Origin: a virus
Virus record (IMG/VR): IMGVR_UViG_3300033153_002211
Location: 1-20,188 of that record
Strand: one strand, 5' to 3'
DNA length: 20,188 bases
The translations under genes and the position numbers were made by a program. The notes under the pieces are model-generated. The model did no database searches. It worked only from the letters and a program-made list of their open reading frames with translations, and had not been told where the DNA came from. This document shows positions 17,301 to 20,188 of the stretch, piece by piece (position 1 is the first letter of the stretch; every line of letters begins with the position of its first letter).

Positions 17301-18340
17301 CACAAGTTAAAATATTTGATGGTATTGATAAAGTATTACCTGGCGCTAAGCAAGGTGTACGTGCTGTTGAACGTGGTATACAAGAATTTGTTAGTGTGGC
17401 TAAAGACAACATAGTAATTAAGTCCGGTATCGTATTATGGGATAACGTAGCTAGTAATAATGTATTACTTATGGTGAAAGGTGTGCATCCAAAGCACATT
17501 GCTAAGGATTCTGCTCTTGCTTATAAAGCTCTTGAAAAGTATCAAGAAGAAATCAAGAAGAGAGCTGCTGCACAACACAAGTTGGATATATCTAAGGGAT
17601 TATCTGCGATTGCACGTAAGAATCTTACGAAGCAGATTGAAAGTTATACTGATAGTATACAAGCTAACCCAGTTCGTGGATTAGTAGAGGAAGGAGTGTT
17701 CCAATCAATCGTTGAAGATATTGAGATCAACGCTGATGATTATAGTTACCGTGGTAAGTTTGGTAATTACATACAAGGTATCACTGGTAAGATTACCGAT
17801 AATGAAGGTATAACTTCTAAAGCAACTATGGGCGCTACTGAGGTTTATAAGCAAGCTTATATGACCAAAGATACTCTTATATATCAACAGCTCTTAAAAT
17901 TCACTCAGAAGAGTGATTTTGTAGCACGATTTGTACTACATCAGCATCATATGCGTAATATTGATCGTAAGCATGCTAAGAAAGCATTAACTAAAGAACA
18001 GTTAATAGGGGAAAAACAGAAAGCGTTAATGGATGTAATTGAAACATTCGTTAACTATGATGTACCGACAAGCCCTGCCTTACAATATCTAAATGATATT
18101 GGTGTCTTAATGTTTACTAAGTTCTTATTCCGTATTCAAAAAGTAATTCTACGGACATTTAAAGAGAACCCTGCTAATACAATGGCCTTATATGCTCTTG
18201 AGAATGCAGTTGGTGACTTGGCAAGTATTGATGATTCATTCTTACCATGGAGTAACTTAATGAGTAAATTCAATATGCCTATATCAGGTGTCTGGGATTC
18301 AGCTACTCAAATATCTGCTGCAGAACTCTGGTTACAATAA
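11324..18340 (+). CDS. N4-type virion RNA polymerase (vRNAP) with zinc-metalloprotease-like module
   Basis: 2338 residues, the N4 gp50 counterpart: a T7-superfamily single-subunit RNA polymerase packaged in the head and injected to transcribe early genes. Motifs in order: VWKNLRMG (R514) followed by SLMNPQASKVHRF, in the place of the T/DxxGR motif; motif A, ETDGITNG with D670; motif B, RKLAKLPLMTSNYG, a perfect Rx3Kx7YG with R767, K771, Y779; motif C, LNVHDATISG with H1020-D1021. Their spacing (156, 101, 250 residues) is close to N4 mini-vRNAP as I recall it (R424, D559, K670, D951). Downstream, VFVHELTHH (H1266, E1267, H1270) and LQEFVAFAMTN (E1335) read as a metalloprotease zinc site. About 1000 further helical residues follow and may serve encapsidation, as in N4. 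It is shorter than N4's roughly 3500 residues, mostly at the N terminus. AAGGA lies 7 bases before ATG. Confidence 0.93.
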   Translation: MGSKTCIYENASILGKVDGAALVKSFELALDNGLTESQAFVQAMAEMAQQTESSLEQLRSELNVNYEVKIKVPKASFLSEAHSFIDSETSAGSFAKDLLAGGIGVKKPGFIKNTLATFLQAKRKSKKTSILASSFNFFSRYADGYRAPGLPKLNEKQEAGLNQIAEFAKEFHTRATELNFFVQAKNLYQNNFDSSDVKGKESFGDPSGYFTQEDAEGNKFLSENLTGAMVVAAVNWIGTQGSNTLFNDEAAIASILGLHPGEELPAGAFDLQLVGDVRTVLAEQLGAAVFTLTGLEGKKDIDGDMVDRMQLALGESVIGILVDMGHIEQTAISSEVMGSLTDGSVQVETGAATNFVKISSELNAKGYPEPSQKSASLIDTVRYSDKVITTLFDIESYQKDVSFEPIITVATKVKNTTQTVAKKQQSALKKMQDVEQGMLTNELQLFTALGEETVMELLGIVEDIKALPITKRKKQLGKNLAIEREVKNVAKFVESMPAPDASFYYVHEVWKNLRMGLSSSLMNPQASKVHRFLTGAKSWKTTVKPGDTNTLNYFKVAVAQAFGKDIDKQTIDESVAQFYELYANVAIQKALNHIEKLQSGKELTVTGKEAITDAMQLFNEEGKATIKPDARIHAMAGLVALNAYDKAVQTAPFGQEIGEAFDNTLALETDGITNGVAIGLLQSMLEENSAEMLESMGLYTDNKTTDFGAWIDGVTNIDSYQRLSITWAEIFNNDTELDEKDKKFIRSVTGQLTEIVDGRHTATSTGRKLAKLPLMTSNYGATIKKIVDLFGDDAVERLYDRMYDAESQSDLNIIFQELSTHNGASIAAPDIKELNEYTLPAPVIKKFKKGIASTMGVALEMAISQQFKGFSEYRNALNASFKIMFTVFKTKYDEAVTAAEKEKGTSLTEVEKEALIEDLRQYMPAIKTAISSKESDKLVIMKTTKSRNYDNNNHSVQVKFSRPLENTETLKGKKSSSMKGTIAKRDYTDGGVAGGVLSTQAIDASIMVHIMENFESLNVHDATISGLDTVVDATQEYSKEFLELNERYSVLEATVEALHDVLKASAGTVNLDAVLEDTTLATFLTELEATAKKVKTARDEYFPTVTASSQAALDGAGWVIAKEQSKEEIIEDLKDYELSHVDQAIKDMLRPLGSQSAAFDFDSFQAAYEVNLTADNTVSTFENLQSSFEGDVKDSDEHVEHLRGVISGIVNKVISEADAAPVALGINVRGTEVLGQISDGVIQIQAGRSKSVENTSQLSTQEVFVHELTHHITDFALQTDFFYRTQIEKLRAQVKKHMTVEDFMPDHVAISVTEDYKAAKKRYDYIFSGKDSLQEFVAFAMTNAQLRKKLAAIPAAPTRDLTSGSLWDRLKELWNSILDFVQGKIYGTSDVMADEALDLLVGKLVDTNSRYHESIRSKLGIVGQMDIKTIAALNKFIWAPMKNYHLQQRAKKKLTPVGRVTKTLTGVPYVLNSKVDKSNILHALKQVLNLLHITERGFLIKLAREIQGITADNSKWHQLLRLSKMYVDQERRHVAELISREVLNSFKAGKLTDAEADSINQALLMTDLAVLQGKYDLSQLTKLLRNETFRNSEMTKIQKQLDAFNVNGKGNGNYYIRQALNLGEIMATGISSEDNPMLNAFNIVEMRNLTKTTTGDLALAEELVDQLASLSALQHTDQEINVRAAGVVSREYKGDPKANGIQFTLETAENFKKESLEKLFHGNKSQTIKGYTTEITNPNIEMRIGEDNAATIAEMKSLGFRKETGLGKDDKDGNRKPMALYVTKSAAQNTYLKATVSLTNQIAKGTDIMEALRVTGSRTSNVERIAAMHTLAKGKASSVEEQFNSPKRKTKKVNNNILVPVVDEAGNITSYRYMMTEATKSSILEKSNKFDIILGRMQASIHDKVKSAEVNKEVINLAHKEFKDAKSLRGFVKIGPKVADPRYREIYSMMPKDMKREMEAVWGDDTIQVKEELIDLIFGYRKLSIADITLPLTQVKIFDGIDKVLPGAKQGVRAVERGIQEFVSVAKDNIVIKSGIVLWDNVASNNVLLMVKGVHPKHIAKDSALAYKALEKYQEEIKKRAAAQHKLDISKGLSAIARKNLTKQIESYTDSIQANPVRGLVEEGVFQSIVEDIEINADDYSYRGKFGNYIQGITGKITDNEGITSKATMGATEVYKQAYMTKDTLIYQQLLKFTQKSDFVARFVLHQHHMRNIDRKHAKKALTKEQLIGEKQKALMDVIETFVNYDVPTSPALQYLNDIGVLMFTKFLFRIQKVILRTFKENPANTMALYALENAVGDLASIDDSFLPWSNLMSKFNMPISGVWDSATQISAAELWLQ
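15110..15331 (+). other. HExxH metalloprotease-like site within the vRNAP gene
   Basis: This marks the coding segment for the HELTH motif (codons from 15119) and the candidate third ligand, Glu in LQEFVAF (GAG at 15326). The EFVAxAMTN context resembles the third-ligand segment of metallopeptidase domains in large phage multi-domain proteins. Proteolytic activity is inferred from motif and context only. Confidence 0.65.
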
Positions 18341-18344
18341 ATTG

Positions 18345-18518
18345 TTAATCTACCTCGTCTTTATAGACTTGGTAGGTGGCATACCCAATTATCCCTACAA
18401 TAAGCGCTGCAATTAGTGCAATAATTATAGGAATAGCTACAGATAAGAAAGCAATTATCAGACATACTATTACAACAGCCACACTTGCTTTCCATAAAGC
18501 TCTTAATTTCTTAAACAT
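18345..18518 (-). CDS. 57-aa small membrane protein
   Basis: Read directly from the minus strand: ATG at 18518-18516, stop TAA at 18347-18345. AAGG lies about 7 bases before the ATG, and the gap to the upstream gene is 8 bases. It has a basic N terminus (MFKKLRALWK), one continuous hydrophobic region at about residues 12-48 with a proline at 30 (probably two membrane helices or a helical hairpin), and a charged C terminus (YKDEVD). I do not recognise the family. A holin-like, superinfection-exclusion or host-membrane role is possible, but the sequence gives no way to choose. It ends 4 bases from the stop codon of the vRNAP gene on the other strand. Confidence 0.75.
   Translation of the reverse strand: MFKKLRALWKASVAVVIVCLIIAFLSVAIPIIIALIAALIVGIIGYATYQVYKDEVD
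18350..18375. terminator. Hairpin at the convergent gene junction, weak bidirectional terminator candidate
   Basis: CTACC (18350-18354) pairs with GGTAG (18371-18375) and GTCT with AGAC, separated by a 2-base mismatch, around a TTAT loop. It lies inside the 3' end of the 57-residue gene, 10 bases past the vRNAP stop. No good T tract follows in either direction, so termination is uncertain. Confidence 0.35.
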
Positions 18519-18526
18519 AATTTACC

Positions 18527-18940
18527 TTAAAAAAGTGATTTAGGAGGAGATACGTCCTCGGGGGATACAGTTGTAAATAATCCACCATCCCCATTATTTT
18601 CTGCCGCAGCCATAATGTTATCAGTATGACGCGTAAGTGCTTCAGCATCAGGTGCAATAACTTTAACTTCAACTTCACCTTGAGATATAATAGGTATAAT
18701 TTCTTCCAATACAACTTCTTCTACTTCAGGATGATAAGCAATTGCTTCTTCTACTGTAGTAGGAACTTTATTTGTAATCTGCTCAGTAATTGTTACTGTA
18801 GCACGGTTACCATTACCACCACGGCCATTAACTAAGGCAACATCTACATGTTTACCATCTAAGTTAAAGCCTTGTGCAGCGATGTGTGCTGATATAGCTT
18901 GTTTGATGCTATCCGCATCTAATTCTAATTTAATACTCAT
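18527..18940 (-). CDS. Unknown 137-aa acidic phage protein
   Basis: The N-terminal 55 residues form a compact unit: IKLELDADSIKQAISAHIAA, then GFNLDGKHVDVALVNGRGGN and RATVTIT. This matches a small alpha/beta domain, with a helix ending in QG, a strand, and GRGxNGxxAxVxI, that I have seen at the N terminus of hypothetical proteins of many lytic phages. The remainder is acidic and Glu/Val-rich (EEAIAYHPEVEEVVLEEIIP), then low-complexity towards the C terminus, and probably disordered. There are no catalytic motifs. AGGA lies 5-6 bases before the ATG, and the gene sits between the zinc-ribbon gene and the 57-residue membrane gene in one minus-strand unit. Function unknown. Confidence 0.78.
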   Translation of the reverse strand: MSIKLELDADSIKQAISAHIAAQGFNLDGKHVDVALVNGRGGNGNRATVTITEQITNKVPTTVEEAIAYHPEVEEVVLEEIIPIISQGEVEVKVIAPDAEALTRHTDNIMAAAENNGDGGLFTTVSPEDVSPPKSLF

Positions 18941-18945
18941 AATTC

Positions 18946-19077
18946 CTACTTACGTTTAGTATCGCCACAAACAGTACAGCGAGAATCGCCTTTGTTGCCG
19001 CCATTATTGTGAACACGTTTGCCTTTGCCATAACGCTTGTCCTGGAAGGCATTCTTACATGTGCATCGTTTAATCAT
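18946..19077 (-). CDS. 43-aa zinc-ribbon-like small protein
   Basis: Read directly from the minus strand: ATG at 19077-19075, stop TAG at 18948-18946. The sequence holds two cysteine pairs, CTC (residues 5 and 7) and CTVC (34 and 37), separated by a basic Gly/Lys/Asn-rich loop (FQDKRYGKGKRVHNNGG). This is a compact Cys4 zinc-binding layout. I recognise near-identical small proteins (RCTCKxxFQDKxYGKGxRVHN and RCTVCG) from many virulent phages, where no function is established. AGGA precedes the ATG by about 7 bases (AAAAGGAATAACAATG). It may bind nucleic acid or a host protein; this is inference from charge and zinc-ribbon type. Confidence 0.85.
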   Translation of the reverse strand: MIKRCTCKNAFQDKRYGKGKRVHNNGGNKGDSRCTVCGDTKRK

Positions 19078-19128
19078 TGTTATTCCTTTTTGGTTAAATA
19101 TGTTTATCTAAAATATTCATTACCCCAG

Positions 19129-19230
19129 CTACCATACTATTAATCTTCCTATGAAATAGAGGATCCAATTGGTATGCTTGGTGTAGAATCCTTCAATTAG
19201 ATCGTCCATTAGTGCTTGTTTATCTATCAT
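19129..19230 (-). CDS. Tiny ORF (33 aa), probably a frameshifted small gene
   Basis: The ATG at 19230-19228 overlaps the TGA of the RusA gene as ATGA, and AAGG lies 8 bases before it, so initiation here is well supported. The frame reads MIDKQALMDDLIEG, then FYTKHTNW, and stops at TAG (19131-19129). The -1 frame, open from 19192 to a TAA at 19096-19094, gives ILHQAYQLDPLFHRKIN then SMVAGVMNILDKHI. This continues the helical character more naturally and reaches the normal distance to the RBS of the next gene. Either a short peptide is made as read, or one base has been lost near 19190 from an original gene of about 45 codons, or the ribosome shifts. The family is not recognised. Confidence 0.5.
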   Translation of the reverse strand: MIDKQALMDDLIEGFYTKHTNWILYFIGRLIVW

Positions 19231-19616
19231 ATTTTAGCCTTGGTTATAGTTATTTCTACCCGGGGATTTTCCTTATCAACTCCACCATATGATTCTGATG
19301 AGCCAACAATCCAATTAAAATCATCATCTTCAATACGTCCCATCTCAACTAAAGCATCTTGAAAATACTTCTTATGGACGGATACGACATTATCGATATC
19401 TAATGATCTTCTTGTTTTTGCAAATATTTCATAGTGGATAGTGATAGGATAATCAATCACCGGTAGTAATTGAATTTGGTTGGCCATAGCATTGGTTCGG
19501 TTGAGAACCAAATAATGAGCATTACGATAATTATTTAGATTAAGTATAAACCACTGCTTAGCTTTTCTTGGCTTGGTCTTTCCACGCCAAACTTTTAGTG
19601 GAGAGCTTAAGATCAT
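19227..19616 (-). CDS. rusA: RusA-family Holliday junction resolvase
   Basis: The 129-residue length fits the roughly 120-residue RusA family, homodimeric endonucleases that cut four-way DNA junctions symmetrically using carboxylate-bound metal. Visible features are the N-terminal strand/turn WFILNLNNYRNAHYLVLNR common in phage RusA-like proteins, the core DIDN motif (D73, D75, N76) followed by lysines 82-83 and the helix YFQDALVEMGRI, then the acidic cluster EDDDF (D97-D99) matching the third catalytic Asp, and a final strand PRVEITI. Its start overlaps the upstream stop (TAATG), and its stop overlaps the next start (ATGA). In this phage it would resolve recombination and branched replication intermediates before packaging. 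Confidence in family is high; activity is inferred. Confidence 0.9.
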   Translation of the reverse strand: MILSSPLKVWRGKTKPRKAKQWFILNLNNYRNAHYLVLNRTNAMANQIQLLPVIDYPITIHYEIFAKTRRSLDIDNVVSVHKKYFQDALVEMGRIEDDDFNWIVGSSESYGGVDKENPRVEITITKAKI

Positions 19617-19834
19617 TATCTAGCAATCCTTATAGTTATTTGTTGTTGGTCCATCTCAAAATTAATATTATGATCCAACATAGCAATAAGATTAGAAGCT
19701 AACTTCTGTCTCATAGCAAATTCAATATCTACAAGTGCTTGCTCTAAGATAGGTTCAGCTACTTCTTTTAATGATACATTTAAGTCTTCTAATAGGCGCT
19801 CTTTTAGGAAGCTTATGTCCATGGTTAAGGCCAT
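19616..19834 (-). CDS. Unknown 72-aa helical phage protein
   Basis: A mostly helical, acidic small protein: SFLKERLLEDLNVSLKEVAE, then PILEQALVDIEFAMRQKLAS, ending in a short strand QQQITIRIAR. A second ATG at codon 5 is possible, but the first overlaps the stop of the ligase-like gene as TAATG, which argues for the longer form. Its stop overlaps the RusA start in the same way. No family recognised. Coupled translation with the resolvase and the ligase-like enzyme suggests a nucleic-acid metabolism accessory role, but nothing in the residues shows this. Confidence 0.72.
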   Translation of the reverse strand: MALTMDISFLKERLLEDLNVSLKEVAEPILEQALVDIEFAMRQKLASNLIAMLDHNINFEMDQQQITIRIAR

Positions 19835-20188
19835 TAGTCTTTACACCATTTACCATTAGGACTATTAAACGTATGCTTTGTATACATCTTAAATGAATGA
19901 TAGAAACATACTACACCTTCTGGTCTCATAGGAGCCGGCGAGGCTGTTAATAACTGATCCATTACATCAGGAATCGTAGTTGGTTCCAATGTACCTTCAT
20001 AAAGAATAGGCACTACGTGACAGCATGCTGGACGATTAGGATTATCTGGATTCCAACGGAATGTATTAAACAGGAAGAACTTACGTTCTGCTAGACTGTG
20101 AGGATTCTTTTGAATACCTGGTCCAGCCCACTCACCATAGTGATGTCCATCACCAAGGTTTAAAATATCTTCTAGGTTTTCATTAACC
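19834..20188 (-). CDS. RNA/DNA ligase-like nucleotidyltransferase, C-terminal part (5' end outside window)
   Basis: Read directly from the minus strand. The frame is open to the right edge and ends in TAA at 19836-19834, giving the last 117 residues. It shows the landmarks of the ATP-dependent RNA ligase/nucleotidyltransferase fold: HHYGEWAGPGIQKN (a motif III-type GEWxGxGIQ box), ERKFFLFNTFRWN (the following core strand), RPEGVVCFYH (motif IV, EGVV) and KMYTKHTF (motif V-type lysine). The KxxG adenylation lysine must lie upstream, beyond the window. The C terminus ends soon after motif V, so the protein has little or no C-terminal accessory domain, as in small phage RNA ligase-family proteins. 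The substrate (nicked RNA or DNA) cannot be told from this part. It is translationally coupled to the 72-residue gene. Confidence 0.85.
   Translation of the reverse strand, partial: VNENLEDILNLGDGHHYGEWAGPGIQKNPHSLAERKFFLFNTFRWNPDNPNRPACCHVVPILYEGTLEPTTIPDVMDQLLTASPAPMRPEGVVCFYHSFKMYTKHTFNSPNGKWCKD

Noticed and set aside
18626-18835. Plus-strand open frame rich in Cys, Phe and Asn opposite the 137-residue gene
   Set aside because: No RBS, odd composition, and fully overlapped by a well-supported minus-strand gene with RBS and operon spacing.
1-20188. CRISPR arrays, tRNA genes, integrase or attachment sites, insertion sequences
   Set aside because: No regularly spaced direct repeats, cloverleaf-like segments, recombinase motifs or terminal inverted repeats were noticed on either strand by reading; no computation was run.

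Overview
The window is the late (virion) region of a tailed bacteriophage with an N4-like, podovirus-type plan (Schitoviridae or a close relative). Two anchors support this. The left end encodes an N4 gp56-type major capsid protein. The last rightward gene encodes a 2338-residue protein carrying the ordered active-site motifs of an N4-type virion-encapsidated RNA polymerase (vRNAP). Capsid gene first and vRNAP last in the late transcription unit, meeting an oppositely oriented DNA-metabolism block, is the N4 layout as I remember it. The DNA is AT-rich and gives no clear host signal; a Gram-negative host is inferred only from the phage type.

Plus strand, left to right. (1) Major capsid protein, cut at its 5' end by the window edge (2-1450), then a 101-base leader with two hairpins. 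(2) Three small capsid-cluster proteins (1552-3087). (3) A 741-residue protein with a hydrophobic membrane-like block (3087-5312). (4) Three proteins of the internal or ejection type (5351-5824, 5834-6979, 6983-9493). (5) A short appendage cassette: a modular fibre protein, a 49-residue tryptophan-periodic peptide and a fibre-tail adaptor-like protein (9510-11313). (6) The giant vRNAP (11324-18340), which also holds a zinc-metalloprotease-like HELTH motif just after the polymerase core. Genes are packed tightly, several joined by TAATG stop-start overlaps, so the block probably works as one late operon, perhaps with an internal promoter near 5317.

Minus strand, right to left. The C-terminal part of an RNA/DNA ligase-like nucleotidyltransferase leaves the window at the right edge. 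It is followed by a 72-residue unknown, a RusA-family Holliday junction resolvase, a tiny ORF that looks frameshifted, a 43-residue zinc-ribbon-like protein, a 137-residue unknown and a 57-residue membrane protein. The last of these ends 4 bases from the vRNAP stop codon, tail to tail.

Inferred cooperation: the plus-strand genes build the head, internal cargo and part of the adsorption apparatus. The vRNAP would be injected with the genome to start early transcription, probably helped by the internal and membrane-like proteins. The minus-strand block handles nucleic-acid repair and recombination during replication. The point most worth following is the apparent protease module fused to a compact vRNAP. 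No stretch over 300 bases lacks a gene. No tRNA, rRNA, CRISPR array, insertion sequence or integrase was seen.
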